Source of the DNA: Lamellibrachia columna
Taxonomy: Eukaryota > Annelida > Polychaeta > Sabellida > Siboglinidae
DNA length: 64,000 nt
Direction of reading: 5' to 3'
NCBI GenBank assembly: GCA_963662155.1
Contig: OY759265.1
Coordinates: 37,301,548 to 37,365,547 of the forward strand
Positions 1-12,300 of this stretch are shown here, piece by piece. The notes under the pieces are model-generated. The model saw nothing but the letters and a program-made list of their open reading frames with translations, was not told the origin of the DNA and did not search any database. Within the stretch, counting starts at the first letter, position 1. Each line of letters opens with the position of its first letter. Position numbers and translations under genes: made by a program.

Positions 1-588
1 GAATGATATACTGAAGTGGGAAAGGGGAGCTGGGAGATATGTAGGGCAGTTGGGTTGAGTATGGAGAGGTAGAGATGACAGACGGGATGCTTGGAGGGAA
101 GGAGAGGGACACAAGGGGTGACTGCTTGGAAGATGAAAGTAGAAATCATGAGGGAAGTGTTCCCATTATGAGAAGAGGGAGGAAGGCATGATATTGAGGA
201 GAAGAAATGGTTATCTTAATTTACACATTTGGATTTAACTGAACCCAGAATATTACTAACAATATTAATTAACCTCAACCATCCAGAGGTGCAGCTTGTG
301 TCAAGGTTGTTTGTTAGCAACTGAATGACTTGTTAACTTCATAAAAGATGCCTCACTTCATTACACTCATGCCTGAAAATATTTAATGCAATAATGTCTA
401 TGACACTTGGAAACAAACACAAGCAAATGCTAAAATTCCATATTTCTGAACCCAAAATTAATGTATTCCTCTCCGTAGCTTATCCTTAGGTTAAGCCTAA
501 GCTGTTTGTCAAACTGAAATATCCTTTCTTGACTAGGTTAAGCCTAGCACTAATTTGGGGGTTGGAGACAACTTAAAACACACTGGCT
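1..588. other. No gene seen
   Basis: No open frame with recognisable protein similarity and no RNA gene is visible here. The stretch is AT-rich. A short motif reading AGGTTAAGCCTA occurs twice, near 488 and 536. Confidence 0.5.
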
Positions 589-611
589 ATTTGCAGAGCT
601 GCTCTGCAAAT
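589..611. repeat. Palindrome GCAGAGCTGCTCTGC
   Basis: A perfect palindromic core, GCAGAGCTGCTCTGC, stands just upstream of the reverse-transcriptase remnant. The same core is the heart of the 42-bp array at 1926-2545 on the other side of that remnant. Its function is unknown. Confidence 0.7.
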
Positions 612-699
612 TATGGCAAAGGTTATCCTTATTTGCCACGCAGGAATTGACCAATTACTGTGCACCATTTTCAGTGCTGCCTTCTATTCATTCATATTT

Positions 700-1735
700 A
701 TAGCTTATATATATATATATATGAAGGATAGAAAGCAACGCGTGTCATGTGAAGGTATGTATTCGGACTGGGCTCCGGTTATCAGTGGAGTCCCACAAGG
801 TTCAGTGATTGCCCCCATCCTCTTTCTTATCTATATAAATGACCTACCTAAAAACATCAAATCAACTGTCCGACTCTTTGCTGATAACACTATTATCTAC
901 ATGACAATATCCAATGGTACTGACGCGACAGCCCTTCAACAAGATCTAGACAAATTGGCCAAGTGGGAAGAAACATGGCAAATGGAGTTCCATCCCCAGA
1001 AATGTAGTATACTCCACATAACCAGATCCTGTAACCCGAAATACAAATAATACAGTCTTCATGGCCACGTACTCGTAAAGGAGGACAACGCGAAATATCT
1101 TGGTGTGGTCATAAATAAAACACTATCCTGGAATAACCACATAAATGAGGTCACAAAAAAAGCAAATGCATCCTTAGGTTTCCTACGAAGAAATCTCAAA
1201 ATTGGCCAGGAAAATTTAAAAACCAGTGCTTATTTCACTTATTTCACCCAGTTAGAATATTCCACTGCCATATTGGACCCCTACACACAAACGTACAAAA
1301 ACAAAATAGAGATGGTCCAAAGATGGGCAGCATGGTATATCTGTAACAACTACAACCGTGAAGCAAGTGTCACCACTATGATCAAACACTTGCACTGGCG
1401 CAGCGTCCAACAAAGGAGAACCGACATCCGCCTTGTCATGTTATATAAGACATTACATGGCATAGTCGCCCTGGACCTCTTCCCCCAACTTATACCCGTG
1501 GTGAGACCCTCCCGACAATTGCATTCTGAAGCTTTTCAACTCCCCCCTAATCACTAAGCAATTAATCCAGTATAGATTTTTACCCCACACAATAGCCAAT
1601 TGAAATAACCTGCCAGCCAGCCACAGCACCAAGTTTGGAGATTTTCAGACAGAAGATCTCCAGCTTGCAACATTAACCGATATTGCATTTTTCACGCTAT
1701 CAACTTTTCCTCTCCTCAAATTACAGTTCTACACG
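700..1735 (+). pseudogene. Broken non-LTR reverse transcriptase (jockey/CR1-like)
   Basis: The translation runs in one frame across a stop at about 1048. It shows the RT motifs SGVPQGSVIAPILFLIYINDL and FADN, where an active enzyme has FADD, then LGVVINKTLSWNNHI and the usual C-terminal region. The element is 5'-truncated: the endonuclease and the first RT motifs are missing. The loss of the second catalytic aspartate, the in-frame stop and a further frame change after 1557 mean it is dead. It is not closely related to the 57 kb element. Confidence 0.85.
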
Positions 1736-1925
1736 CACACTATCATCTTTTCTCTTTCTTCCAAATATTTGATTACTTTCTCTTACAGCACTTTAAGCAC
1801 GTGTGCACACACACGGAGTCCATAAGCCTTGAAGAGAGGGATTACTCATACCCGGAAGAATATAATATATATTATATAACACACATCGCCTACTATAGTG
1901 AGGGTGTGGCAGGGGTCCCATCCTC

Positions 1926-2545
1926 CAGGGGTAAAGCTGCTTTGCGGATAAGAATAACTGTTTCCGTAATCAATCCTCATATAATTCGCAGAATAACTTT
2001 TGCTGTAATTCGCAGAGCTGCTCTGCGAATAAGATTACAATTTACTGTAATTAACAGATCTGCTCTGCGAATAAGATTACAATTTACTGTAATTAACAGA
2101 GCTGCTCTGCGAATAAGATTACAATTTACTGTAATTAACAGAGCTGCTATGCGAATAAAATTACAATTTACTATAATTAACAGAGCTGCTCTGCAAATAA
2201 GATCACAATTTACTGTAATTAACAGAGCTGCTCTGCGAATAAGATTACAATTTACTGTAATTAACAGAGCTGCTCTGCGAATAAAATAACTTTTGGCTTT
2301 GCTGCAATTCGCAGAGGCTAGAGCTGCTCTGCCTCTGGCCTCTGCAGATAAGATTACAATTTGACATAATTCGCAGAGTTGCTCTGTGAATTAAAATAAC
2401 TTTTGCCGTAATTCGTAGAGGTGCCCTGCGAATAAGAACCCATTTTACCGTTATTCGCAGAGCTGCTCTGCCTCTGGAAATGAGAACAATCATTACAATG
2501 CCTATTCGCAAACCTGTTCTGGCTCTGCAAATAGCCCCGTTCAAC
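1926..2545. repeat. 42-bp minisatellite with palindromic core
   Basis: Roughly 14 imperfect units of about 42 bp. Each has CAGAGCTGCTCTG followed by a segment containing AAGATTACAATTTACTGT. Central units are almost identical, and those after 2300 are more diverged and irregular. Because 42 is a multiple of three, the array reads open as a 14-residue repeat; I treat that reading as an artefact. Confidence 0.85.
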
Positions 2546-2639
2546 TTAAAAAACCCTGTCAGTCCTGACTTAAGATAGGTTAATCGTCCTTATCTCAAGT
2601 CTCAAGTAGTTATACTCCAAACAGCCCAATCTTGAGCTA

Positions 2640-2800
2640 ACGCAGGAGTTTGGACCAACGGCTTTTAGTGTCTCTTCCGAAAGACACGGGCAAAGTGGGG
2701 TGAACGAAATTGCCCAAGCTTCGAAACGGCGGAGGTGGAATCGAACCACCGTCCTCTCGATCGACAGGCGGGTGCTCTAACCATTAGACCACCGCTCCCC
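2640..2800 (-). mobile_element. tRNA-derived SINE with tRNA-like head at 2728-2800
   Basis: On the minus strand there is a Pol III A box TGGTCTAATGG (2781-2791) and a perfect B box GGTTCGATTCC (2737-2747), about 34 bp apart. The anticodon stem cannot pair well, so this is not a working tRNA. The body downstream (GCTTGGGCAATTTCGTTCACC) matches the body of the SINE at 5066-5465, which places both in one SINE superfamily. Confidence 0.75.
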
Positions 2801-3309
2801 ACATGGCTTATATAGCTCACCCAATTTTAAATGAAAAGCACATTTCTCGTCATCATGCCAACCAACATATTGCTCCGTATTTAGCTTGTTTGTTGTCATT
2901 AAAATTAAACGCTGTGATTTCAAAAGACTGCGATGTTTCCAAATGTTACTAAACAACTGTCTAACGGTCCACATCGTAACGCCGCCCATAAGGGATCATT
3001 CATTATTGCGACCGTGCATGAAATCATGCATGCGTTTATCTTCTTCTGTGATGTGCTGATCTCGTCCTTATAACAATGGTATTTTGTAGAAACAATTCAA
3101 CGGTCAATACCTATTAATATCTTATTTTCTCTGTGCCATCGGTTGGATACCATTTACTGCTGAGTATTGTATGAGGCCTTGACCTCGGAGTCGGAAGTCT
3201 TAATTTTATGTAAACAACGGGAATCCCTGCGCAACCACCGTCGGATGAGCCCATCGTCTTCCACTTTACGCATCGTTGACGGGATTATACTGATTGTCGC
3301 ATTGTCTGG

Positions 3310-3376
3310 ATGGCGCTCTGTGCAGACATGCTGCGTTTGACAGCAGCAGTAATACTGTCGTTGTTTTTGTTGTCCG
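3310..3376 (+). CDS. Gene 1 exon 1: signal peptide
   Basis: The ATG at 3310 opens MALCADMLRL followed by a hydrophobic run (TAAVILSLFLLS). It ends at donor G|GTATGT in phase 1, which matches the phase-1 start of exon 2. I saw no TATA box upstream; the 5' UTR boundary is unknown. Confidence 0.75.
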
Positions 3377-6300
3377 GTATGTCTACATTGAGAAGTCGTG
3401 CTGCATGTTAACGTTGTTATAACTTACTCTTGACTTTGCATTAGGCCTTTTCGGGTCGAAGCGACACACAAGTTACATGGTTTTTATTTTGGTAGCATTT
3501 AGAAATATATTCGTATATATTTTAAATCACCGATATTACCGGTACAGTTAATGACCGTACACCACAGGAGATATGAAAGGAGGTGGAACATTTAGTAATT
3601 TATATCAATGTGACAATGTCAATGATATAATAATCATAGATGAGGGAGTGTGTAACAATCTTCTCAAATTTGCTGATGACACAACATTTTTCAGTCATAT
3701 AGCATCAAGCAAAGATACTGTAATACTATGCATAGCCATAGGTGGAGTGTAGAATGGCTAATGCTATGCAATGCAGAGAAATGCAAGTGTGTGCATTATC
3801 ATTATGGCCATAAATAACAGGCATTATGACTATTTTATGGGCGAAGACCCCATTCAATTCAAGCATCACATGAAGAAAAAGACTTAGGTGTCGTTATAAC
3901 AGACAAACTTGAAGTAACCAAGCAGTGTGCTAAAGCGTCCAAGAAGGCAAATGCTATGCTAGGACTAGGTATAATTAACAGAGCCATCAAATACAAGACT
4001 AAAGGGGTAGTGCTACAGTTATACAAGTCCGTAGTTAGATAGTATCTGGACTACTGCATTCAGGCATGGCGTCCATTCAAACAAAAAGACACAAACTTAT
4101 TAGAGAGTGTACAATGAAGGGCAAACAGGATGATACCGGACTTGAGGCATATGGACTACTCTAATAGGCTGCAAGTTTTAAACATCACTACTCTTGAGAC
4201 TAGGCGATTGAGAGCCGGACTACTAGAGGTGTTCAAAATATTCAACGGATTAGAAAGTATTCGGCCTACTGACGTCTTTGACACGGGTAAGGCATGGTAT
4301 GCAACACAAGGGCATCCATTTAAAATCACGAAAATGCACTCTAGACTAGATGTAAGAAAGTATTCATTTACTCAAAGAATAGTAAATGACTGGAACCAAC
4401 TTCCAGAGGCAGCGGTTATGTCTAAGGATATTAACATGTTTAAAGGTCACATTGACAAATATTTAAAGAATAGGATGGAGGATTATGCGAGTCAGCGCCT
4501 GACTCCCTTCCTCGTCATCTCGACTCCAGCAATTGTGTAGAAGAGGAGGATCAAGGTAAAGGTAAAACATTGCTGTATGTACTATGTACACAGCTCATTT
4601 AAATTTACACCATCTGATAAATCTGAATTTACCGATAAATCTACAGCAGCTCAACAATAATGATGCAGAGGATTGTGTTTGGGCAACACTCGAACTGTGT
4701 GATAATGGCAAATTGCTGCTTGAAGTGTATCGAAGTATGAATTCTGAACAAGATAATAATAGGACAATGACAGAGTTGATTCTTAGTGCAGTGGGAAGAC
4801 ATCGGTATGATACATGTTCTACTTATGGGCGATTTCAGCTATGGCAAAATCAGATGGGAGGACCATATCTGGTGACTGCAGCAGCTGGTTTCAACACTAA
4901 TTTTCTATGATATAATACAAGAATCAACAAGATTTATACCTGGTGCAAAATGTTAAGAAAAGTACTATAGGCACAAATGTACCATCGATGCTGGATCTGG
5001 TGTTTATACAAATGTGCAACACTGACGAGATGGTAGTTACTGTCTCGTCGGGGAGTGACATTGTGGTCAGCCGTGGCCTAGTGGTTAAGGTGTTGAACTC
5101 AAAATTCAAAGGTTGTGAGTTCAAGACCCACACTGGGCACGGTTCGTTTTCGAAGCTTAGGCAATTTCATTTACCCTAATTTGGTTAAGGTGTTGGACTC
5201 GAAATTCAAGGGTTGTGAGTTCAAGACCCACACTGGGCACGGTTCGTTTTCGAAGCTTAGGCAATTTCGTTTACCATACTTTGCCTCTGTCTACTCAGCT
5301 GCAAATGAGTACAAACACTGTTTGGAAGGTACCTGCGATGGACTAGTGTGTCCCGTCCAGGAGAGTCAGTATAACTGCACTATAAGAAACCAGGTTTAAG
5401 CACTGGCCATATAAGCCTTCATGGCTTCCTAAGGCGTAATGCTTGGGGGATGACTTTACCTACCTACTGTCTCGTCAGAAACGTGACAACCCTGCCAATG
5501 CATGATTTGTGCACATATCGCTGCTGGATAAGAGTGACCATTGGTCTTGCTTTATTTCTGAGCACAATTACAGCTGGGGTAAAATGACAAGTTCCAGTAA
5601 AGATATCAGGTACAAGCCATGAAACAAACCTATTTGTGGAGGCGAAAAATAGACAAGTAGATCATGAAACCTAACAAACTGCTTGGGATATTGCAAAAAC
5701 TGGTAGCAAGGTGGGAAAAAAAACAGAGAAATGTTGTGTCTAGCAAAGACATTGTATTACATCAGCAGTGAACTGTTTGTTGGAAATAAATGGTTGGTTG
5801 GTTTGGTTTGGTTTGGTTGGGTTGGGTTTGGTTTGGGTTGGTTGGTTGGTTGGATGGTTGGTTGGATGGTTGGTTGGATGGTTGGTTGTCTGTCATGCTC
5901 TCTCTACAGGAGTCACACCACTGCCAAGAACACTGTGTTATTTTGTCCTACTTTACATTTTTGTCTGCAGGTACTGAAGGAATGACAACCCGTCCACACG
6001 AATACAGGCGGGAATGCGTTGTCTGGGATCATATATCAAGCATGTTGGAGAAGAAACCTAACATGGAGGTGTATTGTCAGAAAAATACACAGTGCACTGG
6101 TTTTGACTGTGTAGGCAACTACACATTTCGGGTAATAATTTACTCTGTGCTTAAATATTTGTATTCTAGCTTTTGTAGACCACACTGTTTTATTATGTAG
6201 AATAAAACAGTGTTGTACATGATGTCATCATGGAGCATACATGTGCTTGGGTGCCAGTCAATGGACACTTCAAGTTGTTCCAAAAGCTAGTGTTGTTGAC

Positions 6301-9300
6301 TAGAATTTGTTGTATCAGTATGTTTTTGTGCCATTGTTTTTTATCAATTAATGACCATGGTTATGTGGGATAGACAAGTCTTAATCAGTTTAATGGACAA
6401 GATGCCCAAATAGCTAATTGTTATGAGAGTGGACAGCTTTAGGGTGACTGCTGTTTCAGTGGGTATACAGACAGGGAAGAGAGAGTGGTGCAGTTGCCTG
6501 TTTGAAATACGCAAAGAAGTCAGGTTAACTACAGCAGTGGACACGCATACATGTTGCAGGGTCTGGCGACACTATATCAAAAGTTTGTACAAGAGATGTG
6601 TTTTGGAGTGACTATTCACCCTTGCCATCAACCGGTGGACATGCAGCTCTATGTTGAGTGGCCTGACAAGCACACTACCTTCCGGCACACTTCAGTCACT
6701 AGTGAAATAGTACCAGTGCAAGGTAGTGTAAGCATTCATACTTCAGTCACTAGTGAAAGAGTACCAGTGCAAGGTAGTGTAAGCATTCATACTTCAGTCA
6801 CTAGTGAAATAGAACCAGTGCAAGGTAGTGTAAGCATTCATACTTCAGTCACTAGTGAAATAGTACCAGTGCAAGGTAGTGTAAGCATTCATACTTAGTT
6901 CAGTATACTGGACTCCCCAGCTATTATTACATGTAGCTCCAGTTTTTAAGGCATTTAAAATATATATTATAAAATATATAAAATCATGCTCCACACGAGA
7001 TGCCAATATGAGATATATGTAATACTTACTGACTAAGAAAATTTAAAAACATAACATTGAACACAGTTAAAAAAAATTTTTAACAGCGAGCGCTGTGCCA
7101 GCAAAGATGGCAGAGTGAGCATGTCAACTAACGTGGGTGTATATGTCAAACAAATTGGACGACAAATACCCAAGGAATTGAGTTTGTGCCTCATTATCCC
7201 GGTTATCCCAACTGTATAGTGTAGGAGAAGGTGGGGCATGTCCTGCCTGGGACCATTATGTACTGACAGATAGGCAACAATTACAGGGGATGGTTTTGCC
7301 CATTTTTATTCCCCCGGGCCCAGGGATCTGAACGTTGTCTTGCACCGGGAAAATAAACACTCACCCTTTGATTGGTCAATGCCGTAACTCGTATATAAAA
7401 GTAATAAAACGTATAAGCAATATAAAGCGCATATGCAATATAAGATGTAATAAAATTACAATTTTATTTTCTAACCCTTTTAGGGTTTTCTAGGTGATGC
7501 ATCGATTCTAGGACATAATCCCATGGACAAAATCCCCCCCCCCAGCAATATCCCCACCAGACAATATCCCTATAGGACAATATATTCCTGACAATAATAA
7601 ACATTTTAGAATTTTTTTAGGCCCTAGACTATATCCCCTGTTTGCAAGCAACAGTAAAATAATATTCATATTTAGTACACATTCCAAAATCTACATAGTG
7701 GTCCGGTCTACTTAGAGTCCAATATTGAATGCAAGACCAGGGAGATAGTGCATGTTGTTTCGCTCAGCATACTTCTATATATTGATATTGTTACTATGTT
7801 AGAGAAAGAAAATAAAATAAAGCTGAGTAGATTGTAAAACTTCATTAGGCAGTAACATTTATGTAGATAATTACAATCATATTAATAACCATCATCTGCA
7901 ACTGGATTGGGGATTTTGCCTATGGGGATTTTGACCAGGTGGATATTGGCGGGGGATTTTGTCCGGGGCGATTATGTCCGGATACCATGTGATGATGTGA
8001 CTTATGTAATTAGATAATCATAACACACGTGATATGATTATCTAATTACGTAAAAGTCATGTCATCGCCTCATGTAAAATGTAATAATAATTCATGCCAT
8101 GTTGTCAATAAACGTTTAACCAGGACTAATACAAGTTATTCACCTGGTACATGTTGTTTTTGTAGGAGCTACGTATGACATCACCACTGGCAAGGCTGAC
8201 GCATTTATCCTTATTGACATGGCACATATCAATGTTGGCGGACACCCGTACTTGAAGATAGGGGTGAGGTTTTATAGTATGCGTAATAAAATAAACATGG
8301 TCTAGAATATATCTGGAACGTAATATGTAAGGTAATATGTGTGTGTGTGTTTGTGTGTGGGGGGGTGGGGGGGTGGGTGGGGGGTGGAGGTGGGTGGGTG
8401 GGTGTGTAAATGTACATTATGGATACAGTGGACATCAGACAGTGACCCAGTTGGATTGACAATTTGTTTCCTTATTCCCATGAACTGGGTTTTGCATATT
8501 GTTTCTGTGAAACACATTAGTTTTATTTTGCTAGAGGCAGTTTTTATGTACAATGTACATTATTAGTTGTTCATTGGTCAAAGGACATCAGATTCTGTTC
8601 TCCAGATTTGTGCAGTGAACTGTAGATTGATTTGTTCATTTTGTGAACACATTTATTGTCTTCCTATTGCTGTGAACTGCTTAAGTTTGCACATGTTATA
8701 ATTTCTGTGAAATATGGTGGTTTATATTGGTGCCATATGATAGAGGACAGTTTGAATTACATATATACAAAGTTTTATCCATCTGGATGTGTTTTTACAA
8801 GTTGAACTGTGTTGCCCAATGTATATAAACTTTGAATGCAATTTTCTCAAAAAAACGTGTTTTTTACTTTGCTTGTTATCTTCAACTGAGCCCCATTTTG
8901 TTATTTCTCAACAGAATAGCTTGACACTTTTCACACTTCACCATGATAGTTTCCTTTTCAACAGCTATAGAATACTTTTTGGGAATTTGATCTGTTGTCA
9001 CAAAATGAGCCATGAATGTAAACCAACACCTCCATTACCTATAACGAAATTTTACCAAATATTGAAAAAACATTCTATAACTACACATTATTGTTGTGTA
9101 AAGTAAATGCATGCCAATTTTTGGGCATATATGACAAGTAGTTTCCAAATGGGGCTTATGTCATTTAAAATTCAGAATGGCCACTGTGCCACGGAAAACC
9201 CCGATGAAATTCTCTAAATTAAAAATATATATGAGGTAATTTCCCGAGTAACATCTCACTTTAATAAAAAAGTTTGTTCTTTTGTTACAATCATCAAAAG

Positions 9301-12300
9301 AACTTACTTTGATGATTAGATCATTAGATCAGGTAACTTGGAAAGGTGTTAATAGCCATATGTTATTGTATATACAACCATAGAGCTGGACCAGACTTTT
9401 CCAATGATTTCATTAAAATTAAATAACATCTGCACGAATGAGCTAGCATATTGTAGTGGATACTAGATGAGTTTACAGTAATTAGAATATAAATGTATAC
9501 TTGAATTGGAATTATGCATTGGTTTTGTGATTTCATGATGCAAATGCTCCAACCATTTTTCTGTGGTGTACTGTTCAGTCTATCGAACTTCACCTTTATT
9601 TTTACCCATTCATGCACAAATCTTCTGCTAAGATGTCCTGTGACAGTAGGGGAAGATGGGGCATGTCTGTACCCCTAAGACATAATGTATCCTCGCTAGT
9701 ATGCCAGTATCTATGTCAAAAGGGTATAAGTCAACCTTAATAACTACTGTATTAGTAGTAGTGTAGTAGTTGACAACTGCCAGTTACCAGAATACAACTT
9801 CAACAAGAAAAAAGTATAGTTAACAAAATGTATTGATCACCAGTGTGGCTAAGGGCAAACCAAGGTAAATTGTATTGATCACCAGTGTGTGGCTAAGGGC
9901 AAACCAAGGTAAATTGTATTGATCACCAGTGTGTGGCTAAGGGCAAACCAAGGTAAATTGTATTGATCACCAGTGTGTGGCTAAGGGCAAACCAAGGTAA
10001 ATTGTATTGATCACCAGTGTGTGGCTAAGGGCAAACCTAGGTAAAATGTATTGATCACCAGTGTGTGGCTAAGGGCAAACCAAGGTAAATTGTATTGATC
10101 ACCAGTGTGTGGCTAAGGGCAAACCAAGGTAAATTGTATTGATCACCAGTGTGTGGCTAAGGGCAAACCTAGGTAAAATGTATTGATCACCAGTGTGTGG
10201 CTAAGGGCAAACCAAGGTAAATTGTATTGATCACCAGTGTGTGGCTAAGGGCAAACCTAGGTAAAATGTATTGATCACCAGTGTGTGGCTAAGGGCAAAC
10301 CAAGGTAAATTGTATTGATCACCAGTGTGTGGCTAAGGGCAAACCAAGGTAAATTGTATTGATCACCAGTGTGTGGCTAAGGGCAAACCTAGGTAAATTG
10401 TATTGATCACCAGTGTGTGGCTAAGGGCAAACCAAGGTAAATTGTATTGATCACCAGTGTGTGGCTAAGGGCAAACCAAGGTAAATTGTATTGATCACCA
10501 GTGTGTGGCTAAGGGCAAACCTAGGTAAAATGTATTGATCACCAGTGTGTGGCTAAGGGCAAACCAAGGTAAATTGTATTGATCACCAGTGTGTGGCTAA
10601 GGGCAAACCTAGGTAAATTGTATTGATCACCAGTGTGTGGCTAAGGGCAAACCAAGGTAAATTGTATTGATCACCAGTGTGTGGCTAAGGGCAAACCAAG
10701 GTAAATTGTATTGATCACCAGTGTGTGGCTAAGGGCAAACCTAGGTAAAATGTATTGATCACCAGTGTGTGGCTAAGGGCAAACCAAGGTAAATTGTATT
10801 GATCACCAGTGTGTGGCTAAGGGCAAACCTAGGTAAAATGTATTGATCACCAGTGTGTGGCTAAGGGCAAACCAAGGTAAATTGTATTGATCACCAGTGT
10901 GTGGCTAAGGGCAAACCAAGGTAAATTGTATTGATCACCAGTGTGTGGCTAAGGGCAAACCTAGGTAAATTGTATTGATCACCAGTGTGTGGCTAAGGGC
11001 AAACCAAGGTAAATTGTATTGATCACCAGTGTGTGGCTAAGGGCAAACCAAGGTAAATTGTATTGATCACCAGTGTGTGGCTAAGGGCAAACCAAGGTAA
11101 ATTGTATTGATCACCAGTGTGTGGCTAAGGGCAAACCAAGGTAAATTGTATTGATCACCAGTGTGTGGCTAAGGGCAAACCTAGGTAAAATGTATTGATC
11201 ACCAGTGTGTGGCTAAGGGCAAACCAAGATAAATTGTATTGATCACCAGTGTGTGGCTAAGGGCAAACCAAGGTAAATTGTATTGATCACCAGTGTGTGG
11301 CTAAGGGCAAACCTAGGTAAATTGTATTGATCACCAGTGTGTGGCTAAGGGCAAACCAAGGTAAATTGTATTGATCACCAGTGTGTGGCTAAGGGCAAAC
11401 CAAGGTAAATTGTATTGATCACCAGTGTGTGGCTAAGGGCAAACCAAGGTAAATTGTATTGATCACCAGTGTGTGGCTAATGGCAAACCAAGGTAAATTG
11501 TATTGATCACCAGTGTGTGGCTAAGGGCAAACCAAGGTAAATTGTATTGATCACCAGTGTGTGGCTAAGGGCAAACCTAGGTAAAATGTATTGATCACCA
11601 GTGTGTGGCTAAGGGCAAACCAAGGTAAAAATGTGTTGATCACCAGTGTGTGGCTAAGGGCAAACCTAGTTAAATGTGTTGATTACCAGTGTGTGGCTAA
11701 GGGGCAAACCTAGGTAAAATGTATTGATTACCAGTGTGTGGCTAAGGTCAAACCTAGGTAAAATGTGTTGATTACTAGTGTGTGGCTAAGGGCAAACCTA
11801 TGTAAAATGTATTGATTACCAGTGTGTGGCTAAGGTCAAACCTAGGTAAAATGTGTTGATTACTAGTGTGTGGCTAAGGGCAAACCTATGTAAAATGTAT
11901 TGATTAGTAGTGTGTGGCTAAGGGGCAAACCTATGTAAAATGTATTGATTACCAGTGTGTGGCTAAGGGCAAACCTATGTAAAATATATTGATTACCAGT
12001 GTGTGGCTAAGGGGCAAACCTAGGTAAAATGTGTTGATTACCAGTGTGTGGCTAAGGGCAAACCTATGAAAAATGTGTTGATTACTAGTGTGTGGCTAAG
12101 GGCAAACCTAGGTAAAATGTATTGATTACCAGTGTGTGGCTAAGGGCAAACCAAGGTAAAATGTGTTGATCACCAGTGTGTGGCTAATGGCAAACCTAGG
12201 TAAAATGTATTGATTACCAGTGTGTGGCTAAGGGCAAACCTAGGTAAAATGTATTGATTACCAGTGTGTGGCTAATGGCAAACCTATGTAAAATGTATTG

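Noticed and set aside
2728..2800. Genuine tRNA gene
   Set aside because: A and B boxes are good, but the anticodon stem does not pair and the acceptor stem is poor; the downstream body matches a SINE.
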